Assembly: GCA_031363915.1 (NCBI GenBank)
Contig: JANLVI010000023.1
Location: 14,119-78,118, forward strand
Direction of reading: 5' to 3'
Origin: JANLVI01 sp031363915
Lineage (GTDB): Bacteria > Vulcanimicrobiota > Vulcanimicrobiia > Vulcanimicrobiales > Vulcanimicrobiaceae
DNA length: 64,000 nucleotides
Below, piece after piece: positions 50,282 through 58,200 of the stretch (position 1 is its first letter; the number at the start of each line of letters is the position of its first letter). The notes beneath the pieces are model-generated. The model saw only the letters and a program-made list of their open reading frames with translations, was not told where the DNA came from and made no database searches. A program made the translations under genes and the position numbers.

Positions 50282-51064
50282 CTAGCGCGAAGCCTCGTAG
50301 AACAGACGCAAACCTTCAAGAATCAAGTGCGGATCGATCTCATCGATCATCGCGGTCTGGCGACCGACGAAGTCGGCCAGCCCGCCCGTCGCGATCGTCC
50401 GTGCATCTTCGCCGATTTCGGCTTTGATGCGCGTTACAATCCCTTCGGTCTGACCGACAAAGCCGAAGACGAAGCCCGACTGCAGCGCGGCGACCGTCTC
50501 GCGGCCGATCGCGGCGCTCGGCGTCTCGAGCGCGATCTGCGGGAGTTTCGCCGCGCGGCTGATCAGTGCGTCGATCGAGATTTGAATACCGGGCGCGAGG
50601 GCCGTTCCGAGAAACGCGCCGTCGCGTGAAATCGCTGAGAACGTGGTCGCGGTGCCGTAGCCGATGACGATTGCGGGAGCGCCGTAGCGGGCTACCGCGC
50701 CGATCGCACCGCACAGGAGATCGCTGCCGAGTTCGACCGGGCGTTCGGTTCGAACCTCGATCAACCGCTGCGTTGCGGCGTTGATGAAGAGCGGCGTGCG
50801 TTCGAAATACCGCAGGCACGCATCGCGCAGATGCGACTCGATCGGCGGCACGACGCTCGATACGGCGATCGCATCGATCGCATCGAGCGCGAAGCCGGCT
50901 TCGGAAAAAAGCGCGCGGAAGAGCACGCCGTATTCATCGGAGGTGCGGCGGCGCGACGTCGTGACGCGCCACGTGTGCTGTAACTTGCCCACCAGACCGT
51001 TCTCGCCGCGTGCAAAAAAGCCGAGCTTCGTGTCGGTATTCCCGACGTCGATGGCAAGCAGCAT
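50282..51064 (-). CDS. coaX: Type III pantothenate kinase
   Basis: 260 aa. First step of CoA synthesis. ASKHA-fold motifs: LLAIDVGNTDTKLGFF (phosphate 1), AVSSVVPPIESHLRDAC, GSDLLCGAIGAVARYG, VIGYGTATTFSAIS and FLGTALAPGIQISIDAL. The length is typical. It is the third gene of a panC-coaBC-coaX cluster. Confidence 0.96.
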   Translation of the reverse strand: MLLAIDVGNTDTKLGFFARGENGLVGKLQHTWRVTTSRRRTSDEYGVLFRALFSEAGFALDAIDAIAVSSVVPPIESHLRDACLRYFERTPLFINAATQRLIEVRTERPVELGSDLLCGAIGAVARYGAPAIVIGYGTATTFSAISRDGAFLGTALAPGIQISIDALISRAAKLPQIALETPSAAIGRETVAALQSGFVFGFVGQTEGIVTRIKAEIGEDARTIATGGLADFVGRQTAMIDEIDPHLILEGLRLFYEASR

Positions 51065-52252
51065 CTAGCGTTCGGACCGCACGCGCAAGAGTGCATCCCA
51101 AAGATGCACGGCAAGTTCACCTTTTGCGTGTCGACCCAGTGGAATCCGGCCTTCTGCACCGTAGAGCACGACAAGTTCGTTTGGACCCGTACCGAAACCG
51201 CGTTCGCCGGAGACGTCGTTGACGGCGATTGCATCGAGCTGTTTTTTCACAAGTTTGTCGCGTCCGTACGTTTCGACATCATTGGTTTCCGCGGCGAAGC
51301 CGACTAAGAACGTGCCGTTCTTACGCGCGCCGAGTTCTGCCAAGAGATCCGGCGTACGTTCGAGGGCGATCGTCGCGGGCTCGTCGCCCTTCTTCACTTT
51401 GTTCGCGAAGCGCTCGACCGGGCGAAAATCGGAGACGGCTGCGGTCGCAATCGTAATCGTCGCACCGGCGGCGTGCGCGAGGGCGGCATCGTACATCTCC
51501 TGGGCGCTCGTCACGCGAACGACGTTCGCCGCGCTCGGCGGCACGACCAGCGTCGGCCCCAGGACCAGCGTGACGCTCGCGCCGCGCGCGAGCGCCTCGC
51601 GAGCCAGCTCGATACCGGTCGTGCCGGTCGAGGCGTTGGAGAGAAAACGGACCGGATCGATCGCCTCGCGCGTTGGCCCTGCGGTAATAAGGACGCGCTC
51701 GCCGTGCAACTCCACGCGCTGCGCGAGCGCGCCTTCGATTGCGGCGAGGATTGCATCTTCGTCCGCAAGACGTCCCACCCCATGCTCGCGTTCGGCAAGA
51801 AAGCCTTCACCGGGTTCGACGATGTACACACCGCGCGAACGCAGCGTTGCAAGGTTGGCGATCGTTGCGGGGTGTTCGTACATCGCCGAATTCATCGCGG
51901 GCGCGATCACGATTGGGATACGTGCGGCCAGAGCGATATTCGAGAGCAAGTCGTCGGCCAGTCCGTTTGCGAGTTTCGCGATCGTATTGGCGCTTGCGGG
52001 GACGATGACGATGATCTGATTCTCCCGCGCGAGCGCGATGTGCGGAATCGATTCGGCGTTTTCCCAAAGCGAGGTATACACGGGTCGGCGTGCGAGCGCC
52101 GCAAACGTGAGAGAACCGATGAAGCGCTGCGCGTCATCCGTCATGACCACGTCGAGGACCACGCCCATCTGAACGAGACGGCTGGCAAGCGCCGCAGCTT
52201 TGTACGCGGCAATCCCGCCGCACACGCCGAGCAGAACGCGCGTGCCCGTCAT
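51065..52252 (-). CDS. coaBC: Bifunctional phosphopantothenoylcysteine decarboxylase/synthetase
   Basis: 395 aa from the ATG at 52252, which overlaps panC by 4 bases. CoaC half (~1-180): VLLGVCGGIAAYKAAAL, the active His in IPHIALAREN, and PAMNSAMYEHPAT. CoaB half (~185-395): VLITAGPTREAIDPVRFLSN, STGTTGIELAREALARGA, ATAAVSDFRP, and KNGTFLVGFAAET. It ligates Cys to phosphopantothenate and then decarboxylates it. Confidence 0.96.
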   Translation of the reverse strand: MTGTRVLLGVCGGIAAYKAAALASRLVQMGVVLDVVMTDDAQRFIGSLTFAALARRPVYTSLWENAESIPHIALARENQIIVIVPASANTIAKLANGLADDLLSNIALAARIPIVIAPAMNSAMYEHPATIANLATLRSRGVYIVEPGEGFLAEREHGVGRLADEDAILAAIEGALAQRVELHGERVLITAGPTREAIDPVRFLSNASTGTTGIELAREALARGASVTLVLGPTLVVPPSAANVVRVTSAQEMYDAALAHAAGATITIATAAVSDFRPVERFANKVKKGDEPATIALERTPDLLAELGARKNGTFLVGFAAETNDVETYGRDKLVKKQLDAIAVNDVSGERGFGTGPNELVVLYGAEGRIPLGRHAKGELAVHLWDALLRVRSER

Positions 52253-53124
52253 CGCTGCATCACGAGCGCCGGCGTCACGAGCGGATCCCGGCCGTCCGCA
52301 CCGGCCACGCCGATATTGTCGAGCAACCGCGTCGTACCGAGCCACGCGCTGCCGATCGCGATCGCCGGCGCGCGCAACGGCGCGGCCTCGAACGTACGCG
52401 GATCGACCGCATCCAAATACGCTTCGCGTAGTGGCGAAGCGAGTAGCGCGCGCGCCCGAGCGAGGGCCGCATCGCGATCGTCTTCGCCGCGCGAAATCGC
52501 CGCGGCGAGTTCTTCGAGCGCCAGGTGGAGCCCCGGGGCGGCCGCGCGTTCGGCAGCGTTCAAGTAGACGTTGCGCGAGGAGAGCGCGAGCCCGTCGTGT
52601 TCGCGGATCGTCGGCGAGATGACGATTTCAACGGGAAGATCCAGATCGCGGACGAGCTGTTGTATCACGACGCACTGCTGCGCGTCTTTGGCGCCAAAAT
52701 ACGCACGATCGGGTTGCACGACACTGAAGAGTTTCGCGACCACCGTCGCAACGCCGCTGAAGTGCCCGGGGCGCAGCGCCCCCTCGTATCTCGTCGCGAT
52801 CCCGCCGAGTTCGATCGACGTTACAAAACCGGCCGGATACACCGTCTCGACACGCGGCGCATACACGACCGCAACTCCAGCGGCCTCGAGCGCGGCACAG
52901 TCGCCGGCAAAGGCGCGCGGGTAGCGTTCGAAATCCTCGCCCGGCCCGAACTGCAAGGGGTTGACGAATAGCGAAGCCGCGACGGCGGCGTTTTCCGCGC
53001 GCGCCCGGGCGACGAGGGCCAGATGCCCGGCATGAAGTGCGCCCATCGTGGGCACAAGCCCGAGAGGCCGCGAAAGCATGCAGACCGCCGCGCGAACTTC
53101 CGCCGGCGTGCGCGCGACGATCAC
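52249..53124 (-). CDS. panC: Pantothenate synthetase
   Basis: 291 aa. Joins pantoate and beta-alanine. The HIGH-like motif is in PTMGALHAGHLALVARA. SLFVNPLQFGPGEDFERYPR, FSGVATVVAKLF, DRAYFGAKDAQQCVVIQQLV and LALSSRNVYL (the KMSKS-type loop) are all present. It is the first gene of the CoA cluster, and the FHA gene lies just upstream. Confidence 0.97.
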   Translation of the reverse strand: MIVARTPAEVRAAVCMLSRPLGLVPTMGALHAGHLALVARARAENAAVAASLFVNPLQFGPGEDFERYPRAFAGDCAALEAAGVAVVYAPRVETVYPAGFVTSIELGGIATRYEGALRPGHFSGVATVVAKLFSVVQPDRAYFGAKDAQQCVVIQQLVRDLDLPVEIVISPTIREHDGLALSSRNVYLNAAERAAAPGLHLALEELAAAISRGEDDRDAALARARALLASPLREAYLDAVDPRTFEAAPLRAPAIAIGSAWLGTTRLLDNIGVAGADGRDPLVTPALVMQR

Positions 53125-53127
53125 GGT

Positions 53128-53421
53128 TTATTCACGAACGACGCGCAAGGTGGTGCGACCGACCTGAAACGGCTTTCCAATCGCCAATTCCTCGCCGGTT
53201 GCGACCGGGCGCCCGTCGAGTTTGGTCCCGTTCCGGCTCGCCAGATCCTCCAGTCGCAAAAATCCGGCGTCTTCATACAATTTTGCATGTTTTCGGGAAA
53301 TGTAACGGTCAATAGTAATACAGGCGGTCGCAACCGCGTCGTCCCGACCGATTGTGATTTCACGCTCAAAAGACCAGGTTTTGCCATCGAGCGGACCGCT
53401 CATGACCTCGAGAACATACAT
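53128..53421 (-). CDS. FHA-domain protein
   Basis: 97 aa from the ATG at 53421. It is a single forkhead-associated domain that reads phosphothreonine: GKTWSFEREITIGRDDAV, then YISRKHAKLYEDAGFLRLEDLASRNGTKLDGRPV. The GRxx, SRxH and NGT signatures are complete. No partner kinase is nearby. It lies 3 bases before panC but is probably unrelated in function. Confidence 0.92.
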   Translation of the reverse strand: MYVLEVMSGPLDGKTWSFEREITIGRDDAVATACITIDRYISRKHAKLYEDAGFLRLEDLASRNGTKLDGRPVATGEELAIGKPFQVGRTTLRVVRE

Positions 53422-53529
53422 CGAGGACAGCCTTCGCACAGATGCGCGGCGCTGTCCTCTCCTCACCGAACCCGCTTTTCAGGCGGGTGACCCTTAAAGA
53501 CGGAGCGTCCGACGGACGATACAACCAAG

Positions 53530-53751
53530 GTGGACACCGACGAAGTTGAGGCAGCCATGGGTCCGATGGAAATCGACCCCGAGTCGCTGCGCGAAGCCGA
53601 ATTCATGCAAGCCCAGATGATTCTCGACACGATGGTCGGCAAGACGATCGTAAAATCGGAAATCACGGAGACGCGAATCTCGATTGAGACCGGCGACGGG
53701 AACACGTACTTCTTCTACGGCTTCATGGGCGGCTCGGGCCGCCCGACCTAG
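53530..53751 (+). CDS. Small conserved-looking acidic protein
   Basis: 73 aa from a GTG. The N-terminal half is acidic and helical (DPESLREAEFMQAQMILDTM). The C-terminal half is strand-rich (VKSEITETRISIETGDGNTYFFYGF). I do not recognise a family. Its stop shares CTAG with the convergent PilZ gene. Confidence 0.6.
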   Translation: MDTDEVEAAMGPMEIDPESLREAEFMQAQMILDTMVGKTIVKSEITETRISIETGDGNTYFFYGFMGGSGRPT

Positions 53752-54137
53752 TTCCCGATCAGCTTCGAAATGATCGCGACGATCTCGGCCTGATGGCCCG
53801 CATCGATCTGCGTGAAGGCCACGCCATGGCTGAAGCGCTTATCGTGCGCGTCAAAAAACGAGAGCACCACGCGACCCTGTGCCGTCACATCGGCACCCGA
53901 GGGCAGTTTGAAGTGTACGGTCATGATCGTCGAGGTGGCCAGATCCTCGTCCGTCGCAAAGCGCAGCCCGCCGCCGCCGAGCGTTTGAATCGTGCCCTTG
54001 CGGAGACCCTCGCGGCCCTGAGCCGAATAGTCGGCGTCAATGGCAACGTTTGCCCGTAAAAAGAGGCGGCGCGAATGGCTGTCCGTTTCTTTGCCGCCAA
54101 CACCCTTACTGACGGCCGGTGGTCGCTTATCGAACAT
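53748..54137 (-). CDS. PilZ-domain protein
   Basis: 129 aa. A PilZ domain that probably binds cyclic di-GMP. The Arg-x3-Arg motif is in SRRLFLRANVAID, and the (D/N)xSxxG site is degenerate (TIQTLGGGGLRFAT, with no Asp/Ser before the glycines), so nucleotide binding is uncertain. The rest has VHFKLPSGADVTAQGRV and HGVAFTQI. No membrane segment is present. Confidence 0.8.
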   Translation of the reverse strand: MFDKRPPAVSKGVGGKETDSHSRRLFLRANVAIDADYSAQGREGLRKGTIQTLGGGGLRFATDEDLATSTIMTVHFKLPSGADVTAQGRVVLSFFDAHDKRFSHGVAFTQIDAGHQAEIVAIISKLIGN

Positions 54138-54158
54138 TCGAGTTTAGTACGCCTCTCG

Positions 54159-55418
54159 TTAATGTGCGCCTTCACGGACGACGGCGTCGGCGGCCCAAAG
54201 CGCGCCGAGCACCGCCTGTTCGAGCATCGCGCCGCCCTGCAGATACATTTCGAACGGCGGCCGGAGCGGCGCATCGCACGAGAGATCGATCGTCGCTCCG
54301 CTGACGAACGAGCCACTCGACATGATCACCGGATCGACGTAGCCGGGGACGGGCCCGGGCTCCGGCGCGAAGCGCGCGTTGATCGGCATCGCCCGTTGCA
54401 GGCCGCGCGCGAACGCTATCAGTTTTGAGCGATCACCGAGGCGGATCGCCTGCACGATATCCGTGCGCATGCTCCCCGCGGCGGGCGAAACGTCGTAGCC
54501 GAGCGCGTCGAAGAGGGCGGCGGCGAAGTCCAGACCCCGTAGCGCGTTCTCAACCACGCCCGGCGCATAAAAAAATCCCTGAATGAGTGCGCGTCCGAAG
54601 CCGAGCGTCGGGCCGAGACCCGCTCCGAGACCCGGTGCAAAGATGCGCGTTGCGACCCGTTCGATCACCTCGGCGCGACCGGCAACGTAGCCGCCCGTCG
54701 GCGCGAGTCCCCCACCGATATTTTTGATCAGTGACCCCATGATCGCGTCGGCACCGACTTCAAGCGGTTCGCGCTCTTCGACGAGTTCGCCGTAGCAGTT
54801 GTCGACGAGAACGAGCGTCTTTGGCGAGGCGGCCTTCACGGCCGAGGCAATCGCGGCGATCGTATTGATCGAGAGCGAACGGCGCGTACTGTAACCGCGC
54901 GAACGCTGGACGAAGACGGCGCGCGGCTGCGCTTCGCGCACGCGTTTCTTTAACTCGGCGATATCGACGTTGCCGTCGCTTGTGAGTGCGATTTCATCGT
55001 ACGTGCGTCCGTCGCTGACGAGCGAGTGTTTTGCCGTGACGATCGCGTGGCGTAATGTATCGTACGGCGCTCCGTTGGCGCAGAGAATCATCTCGCCGGG
55101 TTGCACGCAGGCGGCGAGCGTCGCGACGATCGCATGCGTTCCGCTGACGATCGAGAGTCGCGCCAGGACGGCCTCGGCGCGGAAGTAACGCGCGAGTAGC
55201 GATTCGTAGCGCGCGCGCGCAGGATCGTCGTATCCGTACCCCGTCGTCCCCGCAAGATCGCTTTCATCGACGCCCTCGGCATAGAACGCATCGAGCACGC
55301 GCAAGCGAATTGCCGTCCGCGTCGGATCGGTGCGCGACTCGAGCTGCGGTGCGGCAGTTTTTGCCGCGGCAACGACGCGCGGATCTAACTTCCGGCCGGC
55401 GAGCAGTTGGTCGATCAT
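54159..55418 (-). CDS. Methionine gamma-lyase family (YnbB-like) PLP enzyme
   Basis: 419 aa from the ATG at 55418. It belongs to the family often labelled aluminium-resistance protein: GTTGYGYDDPARARYESLLARYFRAE, IVSGTHAIVATLAACVQPGE, VFVQRSRGYSTRRSLS, VLVDNCYGELVEEREP, and the PLP Lys in GSLIKNIGGGLAPTGGY. It probably acts on sulfur or amino acids. Its start overlaps the EIIC stop by 4 bases. Confidence 0.92.
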   Translation of the reverse strand: MIDQLLAGRKLDPRVVAAAKTAAPQLESRTDPTRTAIRLRVLDAFYAEGVDESDLAGTTGYGYDDPARARYESLLARYFRAEAVLARLSIVSGTHAIVATLAACVQPGEMILCANGAPYDTLRHAIVTAKHSLVSDGRTYDEIALTSDGNVDIAELKKRVREAQPRAVFVQRSRGYSTRRSLSINTIAAIASAVKAASPKTLVLVDNCYGELVEEREPLEVGADAIMGSLIKNIGGGLAPTGGYVAGRAEVIERVATRIFAPGLGAGLGPTLGFGRALIQGFFYAPGVVENALRGLDFAAALFDALGYDVSPAAGSMRTDIVQAIRLGDRSKLIAFARGLQRAMPINARFAPEPGPVPGYVDPVIMSSGSFVSGATIDLSCDAPLRPPFEMYLQGGAMLEQAVLGALWAADAVVREGAH

Positions 55419-56650
55419 TTTGCCGCTTCGCGCGCGACTTCGGCGCGTTCGTAGATGCGCACGAATGGATAGTAGATTGCCATCGCAAGACCGATGTTGA
55501 TCACGACGAGCACGACGGCGCGCCAATCGAGGGTCGCGAGAAACACCGAGATCACGGTCGGTACCGAAGAGGGAATGTAGTACGCGGGCTTGCTCACCAA
55601 ATTCGTCGCCATCGCGACGTAGGTCGTGGTAACGAGAACCGCCGGAGCGAGCAAAAACGGGATGGCGAGATACGGATTGAAGACGAGCGGAATCCCAAGC
55701 AAAATCGGCTCGTTCGTATTGAACAGTGAAGGTGCGATCCCAGCGAGCGCGACCTTGCGCAAGCGCGAACTTTTCGAGCGCAATAGGAGAATCGTGAGCG
55801 GTAACGTCGCACCTGCACCGCCCGGAAATACGAACAGAAACGTGGAGACGACGACGATATGTTCGAGCGGCTGGTGGTGCAAGGCTTCGGCCGTATTGAG
55901 CAGCTGCAAGTTCAAGTAGATCGGTGTGACGACCGCGGCGAGCAGTGCGGGGCCGTGAATACCCACCAGCCACAGGGCTGTCTGCAAGAGCGCGATGACG
56001 AGCAAGCCGGTATAGGTATCACCAAGCGATGCGAGCGGAGCGATGACTTCGCCGAGCAGCCGCGCTAGCGAAAAATGCAGCGAGAATGCAAGACTCGCGA
56101 GCGCGAGAACGCCGATCGCGCCGACGTATAAACCATTCGCTCCAAGTTTACGCCGGCCGTAACTCATCGCCGCCGTGCACGTCAGCGCGACGACGATCGC
56201 TAAGAAAAGGCCGCTTGCGCCCAGCGCCTTCGCGTAATCTTCGAGCGTCGCCACGGCCGGATGCGGCAGCGAGAGGACGAACGCGCCGATCATCGTCGCA
56301 AGCGATAGCCAGAGCGGATACTTCACGCGTCGCGCGAGCACGATGGCAAGCGTTAGGATCAACGCGACCGACATCGCGGTGAACCCGACGTCGAGCGTGA
56401 GCACGAGCGTGCCTTTTGCAAATGCGCGATGGAAGCGTTCGATGGGATTGCCGGAGACAGCGAAGAGCAAAAATCCTGCAAGGCCCAGGATCAACCCGAT
56501 GAAGCTAAACGGCAGTCCGTCACGCAAGGCGAGGATGACCGGCGCTTCGCCGAAAGTGTGCGCGAGTGGAGCGAAGCGCGCTTCGAGCCAGCCGAACGGG
56601 GAATTAGAGTCTGCGGACGACTGCCTCGACTCGGCCGACGATGGTAACAT
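55415..56650 (-). CDS. Orphan PTS EIIC (lactose/cellobiose type)
   Basis: 411 aa from the ATG at 56650, inside the lexA end. No ATG, GTG or TTG exists between the lexA stop and residue ~37 of this frame. About ten helices. The EIIC hallmark FNTNEPILLGIPLVFNP is present, and SLPHPAVATLEDY and LWLVGIHGPALLAAV fit the CelB/LicC class. No EIIA, EIIB, HPr or EI gene lies nearby, so it may not work as a classical PTS. Confidence 0.85.
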   Translation of the reverse strand: MLPSSAESRQSSADSNSPFGWLEARFAPLAHTFGEAPVILALRDGLPFSFIGLILGLAGFLLFAVSGNPIERFHRAFAKGTLVLTLDVGFTAMSVALILTLAIVLARRVKYPLWLSLATMIGAFVLSLPHPAVATLEDYAKALGASGLFLAIVVALTCTAAMSYGRRKLGANGLYVGAIGVLALASLAFSLHFSLARLLGEVIAPLASLGDTYTGLLVIALLQTALWLVGIHGPALLAAVVTPIYLNLQLLNTAEALHHQPLEHIVVVSTFLFVFPGGAGATLPLTILLLRSKSSRLRKVALAGIAPSLFNTNEPILLGIPLVFNPYLAIPFLLAPAVLVTTTYVAMATNLVSKPAYYIPSSVPTVISVFLATLDWRAVVLVVINIGLAMAIYYPFVRIYERAEVAREAAK

Positions 56651-57239
56651 CGTCCGCGTAGATTGGCGCCATAGTCGCATTCTCCGGCTGGAGTCGCACG
56701 CGACCCGTCTCCCGATAGAAGCGTTTGACGGTTGCTTCGCCGTCGATCATGGCAACCACGATCTCGCCGTTCTTCGCATCGGGCGTCGGATCGACGAGGA
56801 TCAAGTCGCCGTCGAGGATCGCAGCATCGATCATCGATTCGCCTTTGACGCGCAGCATAAAGGCGCCGGACTTCTTCACAAACGAAGCCGGAAGCACGAA
56901 GGTGTCCTCGAGATTCTCTGCCGCCGTGATCGGCGTGCCGGCTGCGACGCGGCCGATGATCGGGATCGCGGCCGACTCGGGGCCGCTCGTACCGGCGGCC
57001 TTGTAGTTCGCGCCGCCGGGCTCGTCGTGCGTGGTGAGCGCTCGGGGCTTGGTCGGATCGCGGCGCAGAAGCCCGCGGCGTTCCAGCGTCTTGAGGTGCG
57101 ACTGCACGGTTGAGGAGGACGAGAGGCCAACGCGTTCGCCGATCTCGCGGACCGAGGGCGGGTAGCCGCGTTCGGCCGTGTAGTCGCGGATAACCTGGAG
57201 GATGCGCTGTTGTTTTTCGGTAGTGGCGCGTTCCGTCAT
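56604..57239 (-). CDS. lexA: SOS repressor LexA
   Basis: 211 aa from the ATG at 57239, with AAGGA upstream. The N-terminal winged helix has YPPSVREIGERVGLSSSSTVQSHLKTLERRGLL. The self-cleavage site is Ala-Gly in GRVAAGTPITAAEN. The catalytic dyad is Ser in VKGESMIDAAI and Lys in GEATVKRFY. It represses SOS genes until RecA triggers cleavage. Its own promoter overlaps a CGAAC-N4-GTTCG-type box, so it is self-regulated. Confidence 0.97.
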   Translation of the reverse strand: MTERATTEKQQRILQVIRDYTAERGYPPSVREIGERVGLSSSSTVQSHLKTLERRGLLRRDPTKPRALTTHDEPGGANYKAAGTSGPESAAIPIIGRVAAGTPITAAENLEDTFVLPASFVKKSGAFMLRVKGESMIDAAILDGDLILVDPTPDAKNGEIVVAMIDGEATVKRFYRETGRVRLQPENATMAPIYADDVTIVGRVEAVVRRL

Positions 57240-57396
57240 GGTGGATTTCCTTACGAGAGACGCCGCGCGATCGTTCTCACGCGACGGGCACCTCCCCGCG
57301 AGATGCGGGAGGATCTGCAAAACTCCGACGAGCCGCTTTGCAGAATGCCATACAGTAGGCATTGCGCGGTGGCACGCTATGCCTCGATTGAGGCGT

Positions 57397-57437
57397 ATCG
57401 TAGCACGTCTGCCGGAAAAAAGGCAAACATACGTTCG
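57397..57437 (-). promoter_or_regulatory. lexA promoter with overlapping SOS box
   Basis: On the minus strand a -35-like TTGCCT (57426-57421) and a -10-like TACGAT (57402-57397) are spaced by 18 bases. The SOS box CAAACATACGTTCG (57424-57437, plus strand), one base off CGAAC-N4-GTTCG, overlaps the -35. LexA binding there would block its own promoter. Confidence 0.7.
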
Positions 57438-57445
57438 AAATAGTC

Positions 57446-57496
57446 TTGACGGGAAGCAAGCTCAGCAGTATCATGTAGTGGACGAACAGCCGTTCG
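57446..57496 (+). promoter_or_regulatory. Promoter and perfect SOS box of the LysM gene
   Basis: TTGACG (57446-57451), a 17-base spacer and TATCAT (57469-57474) make a near-consensus sigma-70 promoter. The box CGAACAGCCGTTCG (57483-57496) is a perfect CGAAC-N4-GTTCG and lies just past the -10, around the start of transcription. The lexA-side box 9 bases upstream of the -35 may add to repression. Confidence 0.82.
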
Positions 57497-57524
57497 CCAC
57501 AATATCTAGGGAAAAGGCAGCGAT

Positions 57525-57815
57525 ATGTACGCGATTCACCGCAAACCGAAGTTCACGCTGATGCCGGTCATCGCGCTTGCGACCCTGAGCCTCGCCGTTA
57601 CGGTGCCTGCCCTCTCGAGCAACATGCTCCACGCCGCCTCGTCGGCCACATTCTCCACCGTCACCGTGCAAGCGGGCGACAACCTCTGGAAGATCGCCGC
57701 GACCCGCACCGCCGATGGTGGCGACGTACAGGCGGTCATCGACGAAATTATCGCCGCGAACCATCTTGGCTCGGCCGCACTGGCCCCCGGGCAGCGTCTC
57801 AAGCTCCCCGATTAA
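57525..57815 (+). CDS. YneA/ChiZ-like LysM protein, candidate SOS division inhibitor
   Basis: 96 aa. One N-terminal hydrophobic segment (residues ~11-32, FTLMPVIALATLSLAVTVPA) is followed by a single LysM domain (~46-95): VTVQAGDNLWKIAATRTADG, then IDEIIAANHLGSAALAPGQRLKLP. That is the build of YneA (Bacillus) and ChiZ/DivS-type SOS inhibitors. It is divergent from lexA, as yneA is, with a perfect SOS box at its promoter. The inhibitory role is inferred from build, place and regulation. Confidence 0.85.
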   Translation: MYAIHRKPKFTLMPVIALATLSLAVTVPALSSNMLHAASSATFSTVTVQAGDNLWKIAATRTADGGDVQAVIDEIIAANHLGSAALAPGQRLKLPD

Positions 57816-57835
57816 GCCGCCGAAACGCAATCGAA

Positions 57836-57866
57836 AAAGACTCGCATGATGCGAGTCTTTTTTTTC
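57836..57866 (+). terminator. Terminator of the LysM gene
   Basis: A 10-bp stem (57837-57846 with 57850-57859) and a 3-base loop, followed by a run of T on the plus strand. It lies 20 bases past the LysM stop. The A-run on the other side lets it also serve the convergent small gene. Confidence 0.92.
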
Positions 57867-57883
57867 TCCGCCGCACGCTCCCC

Positions 57884-58093
57884 TTAGCGCTTCTGCGTTA
57901 CCACGATCGAGTGCCCCACATGGCGGTCGAGAAATTCGAGACCCTCGACGATCCAGGTGTCGAGTCCGCCGTGCACGTGCGATTGCACTTCCTTGACCAG
58001 ATGCGAACGGTTTTTCAGCCAAGTCAGATCGGTGCGCGGTGCGGCGGGAAAGATTGCCTCTTCACATTCTTCGCAGTGATATCCGTGTTGCAT
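57884..58093 (-). CDS. Small CxxC-containing protein
   Basis: 69 aa. GYHCEECEEAIF near the start carries one CxxC pair, as in small zinc-ribbon or redox proteins. The rest is HLVKEVQSHVHGGLDTWIV, then a short tail. I do not recognise a family. It faces the LysM gene and shares the terminator region with it. Confidence 0.6.
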   Translation of the reverse strand: MQHGYHCEECEEAIFPAAPRTDLTWLKNRSHLVKEVQSHVHGGLDTWIVEGLEFLDRHVGHSIVVTQKR

Positions 58094-58133
58094 CGCACCA
58101 CCCGTACCGCGCGCCGTGCGCTGAGGCCTGCGC

Positions 58134-58173
58134 AAAAAACGAGAACACCCGGCACGCACAGCGCCGGGTGTTC
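58134..58173 (-). terminator. Terminator of the lipoprotein/receptor unit
   Basis: An 11-bp stem (58143-58153 with 58163-58173) and a 9-base loop. On the minus strand a six-T run follows (A-run 58134-58139 on the plus strand). It lies 28 bases past the lipoprotein stop, a clear rho-independent terminator. Confidence 0.9.
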
Positions 58174-58200
58174 GATTCATCCGGGGTACCCGTCGAGCGG

